64,000 nucleotides of DNA from Streptomyces tauricus. Lineage in GTDB: Bacteria; Actinomycetota; Actinomycetes; Streptomycetales; Streptomycetaceae. The position numbers and the translations under genes were made by a program. The first letter of the stretch is position 1; each line of letters begins with the position of its first letter. The stretch spans positions 1 to 64,000 of the forward strand of contig NZ_BMVY01000031.1 of NCBI RefSeq assembly GCF_014650955.1, given 5' to 3'. Of this stretch, positions 26,397-36,593 are shown one piece after another. The notes beneath the pieces were generated by a model. It worked only from the letters and a program-made list of their open reading frames with translations. It was not told the DNA's origin and did no database searches.

Positions 26397-28951
26397 CCGG
26401 TACCGACAACAAGGTGCGTACTCTGCCCGTCACCGACCTCTCCCTCGTCGTGCTGATCGGGGCGTCCGGCTCGGGCAAGTCCACGTTCGCGCGGCGGCAC
26501 TTCAAGCCGACCGAGGTGATCTCGTCGGACTTCTGCCGGGGCCTCGTCGCCGACGACGAGAACGACCAGAGCGCCAGCAAGGACGCCTTCGACGTCCTCA
26601 ACTACATCGCGGGCAAGCGCCTCGCGGCGGGCCGGCGCACCGTCGTGGACGCGACCAGCGTGCAGTCGGACAGCCGCAAGCAGCTGATCGAGCTCGCCAG
26701 GAAGTACGACGTGCTGCCCATCGCCATCGTGCTGGACGTGCCCGAGGAGGTGTGCGCCGAGCGCAACGCCTCGCGCACCGACCGCGCGGGTATGCCGCGC
26801 CGCGTCGTCCAGCGGCACGTCCGCGAACTGCGGCGCTCGCTGCGGAGCCTGGAGCGCGAGGGCTTCAGGAAGGTGCACGTCCTGCGGGGCGTGGAGGAGG
26901 TCGAGAGCGCCGAGGTCCGCACCGAGAAGCGCTACAACGACCTGACCCACCTCACCGGCCCCTTCGACATCATCGGCGACATCCACGGCTGCGCGTCCGA
27001 ACTGGAGTCGCTGCTCGGCAAGTTGGGCTACGCGGACGGCGTGCACCCCGAGGGGCGTACGGCCGTGTTCGTCGGCGACCTCGTCGACCGCGGCCCGGAC
27101 TCCCCGGGCGTCCTGCGCCGGGTGATGTCCATGGTCGGCTCCGGCAACGCCCTGTGCGTACCGGGCAACCACGAGAACAAGTACGGCCGTCACCTCAAGG
27201 GCCGCAAGGTCCAGCCCACCCACGGCCTCGCCGAGACCATCGCGCAGATGGAGCACGAGAGCGACGAGTTCAGGCAGCAGGTAAGGGAGTTCGTCGACGG
27301 GCTCGTCAGCCACTACGTCCTCGACGGCGGCGGCCTCGTCGTCTGCCACGCGGGACTTCCGGAGAAGTACCACGGCCGTACGTCGGGCCGGGTGCGCTCG
27401 CACGCGCTGTACGGCGAGACCACCGGCGAGACCGACGAGTTCGGGCTGCCCGTGCGCTATCCGTGGGCCGAGGACTACCGGGGCCGGGCGGCGGTCGTCT
27501 ACGGCCACACCCCCGTCCCGGAGGCCACCTGGCTCAACAACACCATCTGCCTGGACACCGGGGCCGTGTTCGGCGGCAAGCTCACCGCGCTGCGCTGGCC
27601 GGAGCGCGAACTCGTCGACGTACCGGCCGAGCGGGTCTGGTACGAGCCGGTCAGGCCGCTGGCCTCCGAGGCGCCGGGCGGCCACGAGGGACGGCCGCTC
27701 GACCTCGCGGACGTCCACGGCCGCCGGGTCGTCGAGACCCGGCACGCCGGTCGCGTCTCCGTACGCGAGGAGAACGCGGCCGCGGCCCTGGAGGTCATGA
27801 GCCGCTTCGCCGTGGACCCCCGTCTGCTGCCGTACCTGCCGCCGACGATGGCACCCACCCCGACCTCCCGCGCGGACGGCTATCTCGAACACCCGGCCGA
27901 GGCCTTCGAGCAGTACCGGGTCGACGGGGTCACGCGGGTCGTGTGCGAGGAGAAGCACATGGGGTCGCGGGCGGTGGCGCTGGTGTGCCGGACCGCGGAG
28001 ACCGCCCGCGAACGGTTCGGGGCGACGACCGGGGTCACCGGCGCGCTGTACACCCGTACGGGCCGCCCCTTCTTCCCGGAGCCGGCCGCCGGTGTCTCCC
28101 TCACCGAGGAGATCCTCGGGCGGGTGCGGGACGCCGCCGCGGAGGCCGGTCTGTGGGAGGAACTGGAGACGGACTGGCTCCTGCTCGACGCCGAACTGCT
28201 GCCCTGGTCGCTCAAGGCATCCGGACTGCTGCGCGCGCAGTACGCGGCCGTCGGCGCCGCGGCCGGGGCGGTGTTCCCGGGGGCGATCGCCGCGCTGGAG
28301 GGAGCGGCGGCCCGTGGCGTCGAGGTCGGCGACCTGCTGGCCAAGCAGCGGGAACGGGCCGCCGACGCGGCCTCCTTCACCGACGCGTACCGGCGCTACT
28401 GCTGGCCCACGTCCGGCCTGGAAGGAGTGCGGCTCGCCCCCTTCCAGATCCTCGCCACCCAGGGGCGGAGCCTGGCGGCCGTACCGCACGACGAGCAGCT
28501 CGCCCTGATCGACCGGCTGGTGACGGCCGACCCGTCCGGGCTCCTGGCGACCACCCGGCGCCTGTTCGTCGACACGGACGACCCGGCGTCGGTCCGGGCC
28601 GGGGTCGACTGGTGGCTGGAGATGACCGGCCGCGGCGGCGAGGGCATGGTCGTCAAGCCCGTCCGGGCCGCGGCACGCGCCGCGAACGGCCGACTGGTCC
28701 AGCCCGGAATCAAGTGCCGGGGCCGGGAGTACCTGCGGATCATCTACGGGCCGGAGTACACACGTCCCGAGAACCTCGACCGCCTGCGCGGACGCTCCCT
28801 GAACCACAAGCGCTCGCTGGCCCTGCGCGAGTACGCCCTGGGCCTGGAGGCCCTGGACCGCCTCGCGGACGGCGAGCCGCTGTGGCGGGTGCACGAGGCG
28901 GTGTTCGGGGTGCTGGCGCTGGAGTCGGAGCCGGTGGATCCTCGGTTGTAG
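26393..28951 (+). CDS. pnkp: Polynucleotide kinase-phosphatase-ligase Pnkp
   Basis: An 852-residue three-domain enzyme. 5'-kinase P-loop GASGSGKST (residues 23-31). Metallophosphatase with DIHG at 196, GDLVDRG, and GNHE at 258-261. C-terminal nucleotidyltransferase with the lysine K521 in EEKHMGSR. It heals broken RNA ends (5' phosphorylation, 2',3'-cyclic phosphate removal) and adenylylates them; ligation needs Hen1. It is translationally coupled to hen1. The system repairs tRNA cleaved by ribotoxins, so it is a natural partner of toxin-based conflict systems such as the one that follows. Confidence 0.95.
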   Translation: MTGTDNKVRTLPVTDLSLVVLIGASGSGKSTFARRHFKPTEVISSDFCRGLVADDENDQSASKDAFDVLNYIAGKRLAAGRRTVVDATSVQSDSRKQLIELARKYDVLPIAIVLDVPEEVCAERNASRTDRAGMPRRVVQRHVRELRRSLRSLEREGFRKVHVLRGVEEVESAEVRTEKRYNDLTHLTGPFDIIGDIHGCASELESLLGKLGYADGVHPEGRTAVFVGDLVDRGPDSPGVLRRVMSMVGSGNALCVPGNHENKYGRHLKGRKVQPTHGLAETIAQMEHESDEFRQQVREFVDGLVSHYVLDGGGLVVCHAGLPEKYHGRTSGRVRSHALYGETTGETDEFGLPVRYPWAEDYRGRAAVVYGHTPVPEATWLNNTICLDTGAVFGGKLTALRWPERELVDVPAERVWYEPVRPLASEAPGGHEGRPLDLADVHGRRVVETRHAGRVSVREENAAAALEVMSRFAVDPRLLPYLPPTMAPTPTSRADGYLEHPAEAFEQYRVDGVTRVVCEEKHMGSRAVALVCRTAETARERFGATTGVTGALYTRTGRPFFPEPAAGVSLTEEILGRVRDAAAEAGLWEELETDWLLLDAELLPWSLKASGLLRAQYAAVGAAAGAVFPGAIAALEGAAARGVEVGDLLAKQRERAADAASFTDAYRRYCWPTSGLEGVRLAPFQILATQGRSLAAVPHDEQLALIDRLVTADPSGLLATTRRLFVDTDDPASVRAGVDWWLEMTGRGGEGMVVKPVRAAARAANGRLVQPGIKCRGREYLRIIYGPEYTRPENLDRLRGRSLNHKRSLALREYALGLEALDRLADGEPLWRVHEAVFGVLALESEPVDPRL

Positions 28952-29098
28952 GTGTCGGAATCCGGTCAGCTCGCCCCCACAGTGACGCTCGTCCGGACAT
29001 CGCGCCCCGGGGTTCCAAATGTCCCTGGATAAGGCCCACTTGGCGTGCTAGCTTCGCAGGTCGGTCAGGCAGGCATACCGGCTCATGGGGGACGGTCG

Positions 29099-30652
29099 GT
29101 GGAGGCAGGGGTGGGTTTCGGTGAGCCCGGTGGCGAGTCCGGGCGTGTGCCGGGCCTCCAGCTGCTGTTTCAGCTGACCGAGGCCTTGTGCGAGTTGAGC
29201 TGCCTGGAGGACCCGCAGGGGCGTGTGCAGTTCGCCGTGGTCCTCGGCGAGCAGCTGACCCAGCAGGTCGACGTGCGGGGCGGCAAGCTGCGCGAGGACG
29301 CCGTGACGATGGTGCGCATGGCCTTGAGTGTCACGGGCGGAGAGCACGTATTGGTAGGGGTGGTGCGGGTCTTCGAGGGGGAGGAAGCGGCTGCCGGGTT
29401 CGAGCGGCTGCTTGTCCCGGTCGTTCCGGCCGCCGCCTCCGTGGCGCTGCCCGGCCCGCTGTCCGAGTACGAGAAGAACAAGGCGCGCGCCCTTCTGGAC
29501 GCGGCCAAGGGGGAGGTCTCCGCGATCCGTCTGCGTGACGAGCTGGTCGAGGAACTGCACGGGGTGGATCTGCCCATCGGGCTGGCCCCCGAGCAACTCC
29601 TGACCTATGTGGCCGAGTTGAACGTCCAGCCCGACGGCCTGCCGCCGGCCGTGCTCCTGGTCGACCTGGCCGCGCGGCTCGCCGGGGTGCCGGGGCACCG
29701 CGCCGAACTGTCCGCCTGGGCCGACGGATGGGCCCAACGTGCCGACCTGACCGAGGCGTTGGAGGCACGCCGGAACCGGCACGCCGCGGCGGAGTACGAC
29801 CCGGAGATCCCGCGCTGTCTGATCGTGGCGGCCGAACCGGCCCGGGACGGCTCCGACGAGATCGTCGTACGCGCCTGGCTCAACACCGCGCCGGGCCGCT
29901 GGGACCCGCAGCCGGGTGAACCCGCCACGACGGACCTCGACGGTCTGGGGGCGGCCGTCGAGGACGCCCTGCGCCAGGGTGCCCGGCTGTGGCCGGCGCA
30001 GCGGGACGCCGAGCCGGGTGGACGCGAGCAGCCGCCGCCGTACATAGAGTTCGTCCTTCCGTACGACCTCCTCAACCATGATGTGGCCGGTCTGAGGCTC
30101 AGTTCGGGCGACGGAAGGCCGATGCCGCTCGGGCTGAAGTACGGGATTCACTTACGCAGCCTGGAACGGATGCGTACCGACGACGTGCTGGTCAGGCTGC
30201 AGTGGCTGGAGCGTTGGCGGACCCTGCGCCGGCAAGGGGTCGCCGTCTACGGCTGGAGCGAGCCGGACGCCCACCGGCTCGACGAGTGGCAGACCTCCCT
30301 CGCCGGGGAAAGCAGACATACGGCCGTGGTTCTCGACGCTCCGGCCGGTGCCTCCGCCATGGAGGCGCTCAAAGCCGCCATCGCCGAGGGGATCGGCCTG
30401 GCGATCTGGGACCGCAGGGGGGTCTTCATCGAGGAGCGGCGGGAGGTCGTCACCGCCGTCTTCGCGTCGGTTCCGACGCCCGCACAGATTCCCCTGGCCG
30501 TTCACCGCCTCCGCCGGAAAGCCGAACTCAACACCCAGGGACCCCTGTTGCTCGGGCGGCACATTGCCTTCCTCTGGGACGACCCCACTCGACTCGTCGA
30601 CATCCAGAGCACTGATCCCGGCGATCTCGCCAGCGAGGAGGCACCCGCGTGA
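29099..30652 (+). CDS. VMAP (vWA-MoxR associated) protein with N-terminal EAD2-like domain
   Basis: A 517-residue protein; GTG 29099 is 6 bp after GGGGGA. Residues ~20-105 resemble effector-associated domain 2 (LLFQLTEALCELSCLEDPQGR ... EDAVTMVRMAL). Residues ~120-235 are a VMAP-M-like helical linker. Residues ~255-505 match VMAP-C, with VLPYDLLNHDVAGLRL, LGLKYGIHLRSLERM and LQWLERWRTL. In the VMAP ternary systems this protein is thought to be the sensor/effector hub. It is followed by MoxR (GTGA overlap) and vWA-STAND genes in one operon. Domain calls are by eye. Confidence 0.75.
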   Translation: MEAGVGFGEPGGESGRVPGLQLLFQLTEALCELSCLEDPQGRVQFAVVLGEQLTQQVDVRGGKLREDAVTMVRMALSVTGGEHVLVGVVRVFEGEEAAAGFERLLVPVVPAAASVALPGPLSEYEKNKARALLDAAKGEVSAIRLRDELVEELHGVDLPIGLAPEQLLTYVAELNVQPDGLPPAVLLVDLAARLAGVPGHRAELSAWADGWAQRADLTEALEARRNRHAAAEYDPEIPRCLIVAAEPARDGSDEIVVRAWLNTAPGRWDPQPGEPATTDLDGLGAAVEDALRQGARLWPAQRDAEPGGREQPPPYIEFVLPYDLLNHDVAGLRLSSGDGRPMPLGLKYGIHLRSLERMRTDDVLVRLQWLERWRTLRRQGVAVYGWSEPDAHRLDEWQTSLAGESRHTAVVLDAPAGASAMEALKAAIAEGIGLAIWDRRGVFIEERREVVTAVFASVPTPAQIPLAVHRLRRKAELNTQGPLLLGRHIAFLWDDPTRLVDIQSTDPGDLASEEAPA

Positions 30653-31869
30653 GCGCGCACGAGCAGCAGGAGCACCAGGATCTGGGCGCGTCGGGAGAGC
30701 CGGGCCGCCCGGACACGGGTGTGCCGGACGAACAGGAGCAGTCGGATCCGCACGGCTGGCGGGTGTTCCACGCCACCGGCCGCGTCCCCGGCGAACCGCG
30801 GCCGGGGCTGCCCGAGGCCCCGCCGTGGCGGCGCTTCCGGGGTGCCCCGCCCCAGCCGTCGCCGCCGGACGACGAGGAGGCCGCGTTGCGGCGCCTCGGC
30901 TCGGGCGACGCCATGCCCCAGCTGGGCGAGGACGAGATCGACGCGGTGAACGCCGCCCTGCTGCTGCGCCGGCCGCTCCTGGTGACCGGGCCGCCCGGTA
31001 TCGGCAAGTCCACGCTCGCGTATCTGATCTCCCGCGAACTGGGTCTCGGCCGTGTTCTGGAGTGGAACATCGTCAGCCGTACGACCTTGCGCGACGGCCT
31101 GCACATCCACGACGCCATGGGCCGGGCCCAGGCCATCGCGGCCTGGCAGGCCGGCCTGCGGGAGGCGGCGTCGGCGGGCACGGCCGCGGCGGTGCCCGCC
31201 GACCGGGGCGCGGGAGGGGCGCAGACGGCGGAGACGGACACCGGCACCACCGAAATCATGTGCGAGAACAGAGAGGTGATGGCACATCAGAGTGCCCCTG
31301 TTCTCGGGGACTTCATCACGTTGGGGCCTCTGGGGACGGCCCTTCTGCCCTACGATCGACCCCGGGTCCTCCTGATCGACGAGCTCGACAAGAGCGACAT
31401 CGACCTGCCCAACGATCTTTTGCACGTCCTGGAGAACGGCAGTTATGACATCCCGGAGCTGGTGCGCGACGCCGCCGACAGCGCGCTCGTGCACACCAGC
31501 GACCCGGGAGGACGTGCCGTCGTGGCCGGTGGCCGTGTCGAGTGCAGTGAGTTCCCGGTCGTAGTGATCACGAGCAACGGGGAACGGGAGTTCCCGGCCG
31601 CCTTTCGCCGGCGCTGTCTGCCGCTGGACATGCCCACCCCGACCCGAGAGCAGCTTCTGGCCATTGTGGAAGGGCATCTGGGGGCCTCTCCGCGGGACAC
31701 GGAAGGGCTCGTGGACCTGTTCGTACAACGGGTGCAGGCGGGTGGGACGCACTCACTCGATCAGTTGCTCAACGCTGTCCAGTTGACTACTGCGGGTGGT
31801 TTCCAGGCCGAGGGTGGCGGGCGTAAGCTCTTGGAAATGCTCCTACGCGACCTCGCGAAGGGCCGCTGA
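30649..31869 (+). CDS. MoxR-type AAA+ ATPase
   Basis: A 406-residue AAA+ ATPase after GAGGAGG (30635-30641). A disordered acidic/Pro-rich N-tail of about 75 residues precedes the ATPase. Walker A is GPPGIGKST at 114-122; Walker B VLLIDELDK at about 239-247; sensor-1-like VVITSNGEREFPAAFRRRC follows. MoxR ATPases remodel or regulate partner proteins, classically together with a vWA protein. The stop abuts the ATG of the vWA-NB-ARC-TPR gene, so all three are one translation unit. Confidence 0.9.
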   Translation: MSAHEQQEHQDLGASGEPGRPDTGVPDEQEQSDPHGWRVFHATGRVPGEPRPGLPEAPPWRRFRGAPPQPSPPDDEEAALRRLGSGDAMPQLGEDEIDAVNAALLLRRPLLVTGPPGIGKSTLAYLISRELGLGRVLEWNIVSRTTLRDGLHIHDAMGRAQAIAAWQAGLREAASAGTAAAVPADRGAGGAQTAETDTGTTEIMCENREVMAHQSAPVLGDFITLGPLGTALLPYDRPRVLLIDELDKSDIDLPNDLLHVLENGSYDIPELVRDAADSALVHTSDPGGRAVVAGGRVECSEFPVVVITSNGEREFPAAFRRRCLPLDMPTPTREQLLAIVEGHLGASPRDTEGLVDLFVQRVQAGGTHSLDQLLNAVQLTTAGGFQAEGGGRKLLEMLLRDLAKGR

Positions 31870-34800
31870 ATGACCGGGTTTCCCAGGGAGCGCGCATCCG
31901 GACCCGGCGACGGTGAGCCCATCTCGGGGCCGTCGTCCCCTTCGGTGTATCCCGAGTCCGTCGAGTACACGAGTCGGCACGGAGCGCGGCCCGGCCACGC
32001 CCCCGACGCGCACTACGCCTCCCGAGGGGACACGGAGACCGGGGAGCGGCACCCGGACGCCGCGCAGGCCGCCTCACCGCACTGGCAGACGGTCGCCGAC
32101 GCGGTCTTTCTGGCGGCTCACTGGATGAGGCACGGCCGCCCCCTGGCGGGCCGGAAGGCCCCGGTGACCGATGACGGCGTAACCGAGCACCGGCCGGACG
32201 GCCTGCCCCCGGCTTCCGACACCGTCGGACGCGAGACCGGCGAGGACGGAGAGGCGCCGGACGGGCCGTCGGACGGGCCCGCGGGGCCGCTCTCCGGTGA
32301 GGCGCGGGACGACCCACCGCCGCCGGGCGGGGCCCTCGTCGGCGAAGCCCTCCCGTACGGACAGCTGTCGCACGGCGATCCCCTGACGCGGCCCTGGCAG
32401 ACGGGCGACCGGGTGCCGGACCCGTCGGCGTTCTCCCGCCTGTTACCGGTCCCCGATCCGGAGGGACCCGAAAGGGCGCACCCGGGCCGGCCTCTGCTGC
32501 CCGTGTCCGGGCCGGGGACCGCCGTGCAGAGCCCGGGCGGGGGCACGGCCCTGCTCGCCCGCGCCATGCACCGGCTGGCACGCCGCGTGCCCTCCCGGAC
32601 CACGATGGAACTCGACGAGGAGACGACCGCGGAACGCGGAGTCGTGGACGGCATGTGGATGCCCTTTCTGCGGCCCGCCCGCACCTCGGCGTTCGATCTG
32701 GTCCTCCTCGTCGACGACGCTCCCACGATGAAGATCTGGGAGGACGCCACGGCCGGGCTCGCCGAGGCCGCCGAACAGAGCGGCGCCTTCCGGGTCGTAC
32801 GCACCGTCAAGGTCGACCTGCCGCGATCGGGCGGTCCCCTCCTCCGCTGGTCCACCGGACGGACCTTGGCGTCCCCCGCGGAACTGCTCGACGGAGGCGG
32901 GAGCCGGGTCTTCCTGGTCGTCACCGACGGACTGGGCCACGGCTGGATCTCCGCCGCCGCGGACGCGCTGCTCTGCCGCCTCGCGGGCGCCGGGCCCACC
33001 GCTCTGGTGCACCTGCTTCCGCCCCATCTGCGCCATCGCTCCTCCCTCTACCCGTATCCGGCCGTGCTGGAGGCCGGCGGCTTCGGCGCGGCCAATGTGA
33101 GCCTGGCGGACTGGGCGTCGCCAGGCGGCTCCGATCCCATGCGTCCACTGCCGGAGGCGGGCGACGGGTCCGTTCCCGTGCCGGTGCTCTCCCTGAAACC
33201 CGGTTCGATCGCCGCCTGGGCCGACCTCGTCACGGGCAAGCGCGGAGTGCGCCGCGCCCTGCCCGTCGTGCTGGCCGGCGCCCTCACCAAGGGGGCGCCC
33301 GCACCGGGACTGCGCCCCCCACGACTTCCGCGCGCCGCGACGGCCGCCGTGCGCCGGTTCTTCACGCTGGCCACACCGGCGGCCCGTCGTCTCGCCACCC
33401 AGCTGGCCGCGGTCCCCTTCGAGTTCGACCTGGTCGAGCAGCTGCGCAAACGGATCATGCCGGAGACCGGCCCCGCCCATGTGGCCGAGATCCTCATGGG
33501 CGGTCTGATCGACTGGGACGGCGGCGACGGCCGTCCGGAGTTCGCGGACGGCGTCCGGGAAGCCCTCCTCGCGGCCACCACCAGAACCCAACTCGCGCTC
33601 ACCGTCAGCATGCTGGGGGACCTCCCGGCCGCAGGGGAGCGCGGCGTCGCACTGCGCGCCGCGTTACGGGATCCGGCGGGGGCCACGCTCCCCGACCCCA
33701 CCGCGCGGGGCTGGCTGCGGACCGAGCTCGCCGTGATGCGGGCGCTGGCCGGCCCCTACTCCGAACGTGCGAAACGCATCGACGCGGACTCCGCCGGATT
33801 CGGGCCCCCTGGCGGGCCCGGGCCCGCAGCTGTTCCTCCCGTGACCCCAAACCACCCGGAAAGTGGCGGGTCGGCCGGTGGCGGGGAGGGGAGTGATCCA
33901 GGGTTGGACGTCCTCGATCCACCTGGAGAACCTGTGCCGCTGGTTACCGACATGTCCCGAACAGAAGCCCCGGAGGCTGAGCCACCCATGCAGAGCACCA
34001 CGACCGGAACGTCGGCCCTATTGGTGAGCGTTCCCCTGCGGAACACCTCGTTCGTGGGCCGCACGGCGTTGCTCCGTGCCGTGGAGGACCAACTCGGAGC
34101 CCAGGACACGGCAGCCGTGCTGCCGCACACCCTGCAGGGCATGGGGGGCGTGGGGAAGTCGCAGCTCGCGCTCGAGTACGTCTACCGGCACCAGCTCGAC
34201 TACAAGGTGATCTGCTGGATCCCGGCCGAGCGCGAGAGCCTCATCCTGGCGGCCCTCGCGGGTCTTGCCGCGCGCCTGCGGATCACCCCGTCGGGGCCGG
34301 AGGGCGGTCTCCCGGCGGCCAACACGGCGGTGCCCGCCGTCCTGGAGGCGCTGCGTACCGGAGTGCCCTACGACAACTGGCTGCTTGTCTTCGACAACGC
34401 CGAGAACGTCGAGGCGGTCCGGTCGTACTTTCCCGCCAACGGACCGGGGAAGATCATCGTGACCTCCCGGAACCGCGACTGGGAGAGGGTCGCGACGCCG
34501 CTGCCGGTCAACGTCTTCGAGCGCGAGGAGTCGATCCAGCTGCTGCAGAAGCGCTCCCCCGACCTGTCGGAGCGTGACGCGGACCGGCTGGCCGAGGCCC
34601 TGGGCGATCTGCCGCTCGCCGTCGAGCAGGCCGGAGCCTGGCGCGCCGTCACGGGCATGCTCGTGGACGACTACCTCGCGCTGCTGCGCGAGCGAAGCCC
34701 CGAGATCCTGCATCTGGACCCGGCTCCCGACTATCCGGTCTCGGTCGCCGCCGCCTGGGACATCTCACTGGAACGGATCAAGGAGAACAACCCGGGTGCG

Positions 34801-36507
34801 CGGGAGCTCCTCGACATCTGCGCCTGCATGGCCCCCGAACCCGTACCGCTGTCCATGCTCCGCGGCAAACGCGGCGTCGACATCACACCCGACGTCGATC
34901 CGCTCCTGCGCGAGTCCATCAAGCTGAGCCGGGCCATCCGGGACCTCAACCAGTTCTCCCTGGTGAAGCTGGACCTGCGCTCGGACACCCTGCAGATGCA
35001 CCGCCTCCTGCAGAACGTACTTCTCGCCAAACTGAGCACCGAGGAGCGCGACCGTATGCGGGACGCCGCCCACCAGCTGCTGTCGGCGGCCAAGCCCGGG
35101 CACTACGCCTCGTCCAACGAGTGGCCCGCCTACCAGGCGCTGCTGCCGCATGTGCAGGCCTCCGAGGCCATCACCAGCACGGACACCTGGGCACGCGAAC
35201 TGGTCTACGACACCGTGCTGTTCCTCTATTACTGGGGCGACCACGAGAACGCGGTCGAACTGGCCCGGCAGGCCTGGCGCACCTGGCTCGCCGCCTCGGG
35301 CGAGGAGGACATCCACGTCATCAGGATCGCGAAGATCTTCGCCTTCGTGCTGCGCGTCGTCGGTGAGGTCGAGGAGTCCATCCTGCTCAACGAGCGCGCC
35401 CTGGAAGTCTCGCGCCGGGGGAACGTCGACGCCGAGGACCTCATCGACTCCATGACGCAGCTCGCCGCCGCACGGCGTCACCAGGGCCGGTTCACGGAGG
35501 CGGAGGTGCTGGACCGGGAGGCCACCGAGCGGGCCCGCACCCTGTTCGGGCCGGAGGACCCCAGCACCCTGAACGCCGCGCACGGCTGGACCGTCTCGCT
35601 GCGCCTGTGCGGCGAGTACGCCCAGGCGGTTCCGCTGGACCAGGAGACGGCCCGGCTGCGTGACCGGCTCTTCGGGCCCAACAGCGGCCTGACCCTGAAC
35701 ACCCTCAACGGCCTCGCGATCGACATGCGCGAGGCGGGCGACTACCCGGGAGCCCGCGACTTCCAGGAGGACGTCTACCGCAGGGTGCGCGAGCTGTTCG
35801 GCGACGAGAACATCACCACCCTGCGGGTCGCGCGGAACCTGGCCGTCTGCAGGCGCCGTGACGGAGCCGTCGCCGAGGCGGCCAAGCTCTCCGAGGAGAC
35901 ACTGCGCCGTCTCGTGCCGGGCTACGGGCGCGACCACTACGACACGCTGTCGACGGCGATCAACGTGGTCGTCGACCGCCGCCTCACGAACGACCTCGAC
36001 CGCTCGCGCGAACTGGGCGAGGCCACGGTGCGCAGCTACGAGCACCGCCTGGGCGAGAACCACGCCTACACCCTGATCACGAAGGCCAACCTGGCCGCCA
36101 CCATGCGGGCCCTCGGCGCCCTGGAAGCGGCGCGGGAACTCGACGACGACACGGCCCGCCGGCTCCGTGACACCCTGGGACCCCGCCATGTGACGACCCT
36201 GACGGTCGCACTCGGCCAGGCCAACACGGCGTACGCGGGACTGGACTTCGACCTGGCCCGGGAGATCGACGAGGCCACCCTGCCCCTGCTGGCCGAGATC
36301 GCCGGTGAGGAGCATCCGCTGACCCTGTCGTGCACCGCGAACCTCGCCGTCGATCTTCGAGGTCTGGGGCGCAGGGCCGAGGCCGACGAACTGGAGCGCA
36401 AGGCGGTGGAGGGCTTCACCCGGGTGGTCCGGAGCGACCACCCGTGGCTGCTGTCGGCCCGTCAGCGCCGCCGCATCGAGTGCGACCTGGCGCCGGTGCC
36501 GATGTAG
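31870..36507 (+). CDS. fxsT: vWA-like / NB-ARC / TPR giant protein (FxsT type)
   Basis: A 1545-residue protein. Residues 1-~260 are low-complexity. At ~272-470 lies a vWA-like domain (SAV_2336-type) with a degenerate metal-site motif, DDAPT at 282-286, in place of DXSXS. An NB-ARC STAND NTPase follows with GMGGVGKS (757-764), NWLLVFDNAEN near 838, and LGDLPLAVEQAGAW. The C-terminal third (~1110-1540) is repeated TPRs such as LNERALEVSRRGN-like units. This matches the FxSxx-COOH system TPR protein. It is likely an oligomerising switch that senses a ligand and activates effectors. Confidence 0.85.
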   Translation: MTGFPRERASGPGDGEPISGPSSPSVYPESVEYTSRHGARPGHAPDAHYASRGDTETGERHPDAAQAASPHWQTVADAVFLAAHWMRHGRPLAGRKAPVTDDGVTEHRPDGLPPASDTVGRETGEDGEAPDGPSDGPAGPLSGEARDDPPPPGGALVGEALPYGQLSHGDPLTRPWQTGDRVPDPSAFSRLLPVPDPEGPERAHPGRPLLPVSGPGTAVQSPGGGTALLARAMHRLARRVPSRTTMELDEETTAERGVVDGMWMPFLRPARTSAFDLVLLVDDAPTMKIWEDATAGLAEAAEQSGAFRVVRTVKVDLPRSGGPLLRWSTGRTLASPAELLDGGGSRVFLVVTDGLGHGWISAAADALLCRLAGAGPTALVHLLPPHLRHRSSLYPYPAVLEAGGFGAANVSLADWASPGGSDPMRPLPEAGDGSVPVPVLSLKPGSIAAWADLVTGKRGVRRALPVVLAGALTKGAPAPGLRPPRLPRAATAAVRRFFTLATPAARRLATQLAAVPFEFDLVEQLRKRIMPETGPAHVAEILMGGLIDWDGGDGRPEFADGVREALLAATTRTQLALTVSMLGDLPAAGERGVALRAALRDPAGATLPDPTARGWLRTELAVMRALAGPYSERAKRIDADSAGFGPPGGPGPAAVPPVTPNHPESGGSAGGGEGSDPGLDVLDPPGEPVPLVTDMSRTEAPEAEPPMQSTTTGTSALLVSVPLRNTSFVGRTALLRAVEDQLGAQDTAAVLPHTLQGMGGVGKSQLALEYVYRHQLDYKVICWIPAERESLILAALAGLAARLRITPSGPEGGLPAANTAVPAVLEALRTGVPYDNWLLVFDNAENVEAVRSYFPANGPGKIIVTSRNRDWERVATPLPVNVFEREESIQLLQKRSPDLSERDADRLAEALGDLPLAVEQAGAWRAVTGMLVDDYLALLRERSPEILHLDPAPDYPVSVAAAWDISLERIKENNPGARELLDICACMAPEPVPLSMLRGKRGVDITPDVDPLLRESIKLSRAIRDLNQFSLVKLDLRSDTLQMHRLLQNVLLAKLSTEERDRMRDAAHQLLSAAKPGHYASSNEWPAYQALLPHVQASEAITSTDTWARELVYDTVLFLYYWGDHENAVELARQAWRTWLAASGEEDIHVIRIAKIFAFVLRVVGEVEESILLNERALEVSRRGNVDAEDLIDSMTQLAAARRHQGRFTEAEVLDREATERARTLFGPEDPSTLNAAHGWTVSLRLCGEYAQAVPLDQETARLRDRLFGPNSGLTLNTLNGLAIDMREAGDYPGARDFQEDVYRRVRELFGDENITTLRVARNLAVCRRRDGAVAEAAKLSEETLRRLVPGYGRDHYDTLSTAINVVVDRRLTNDLDRSRELGEATVRSYEHRLGENHAYTLITKANLAATMRALGALEAARELDDDTARRLRDTLGPRHVTTLTVALGQANTAYAGLDFDLAREIDEATLPLLAEIAGEEHPLTLSCTANLAVDLRGLGRRAEADELERKAVEGFTRVVRSDHPWLLSARQRRRIECDLAPVPM

Positions 36508-36593
36508 TACCGGAGCCGACGCGGCGCCGGGCCGCCCCGGCAGGTCCGACGACGGCCCGGCGGGGGTGGCACCCGGTGCCGCCCCCGGTCGCG

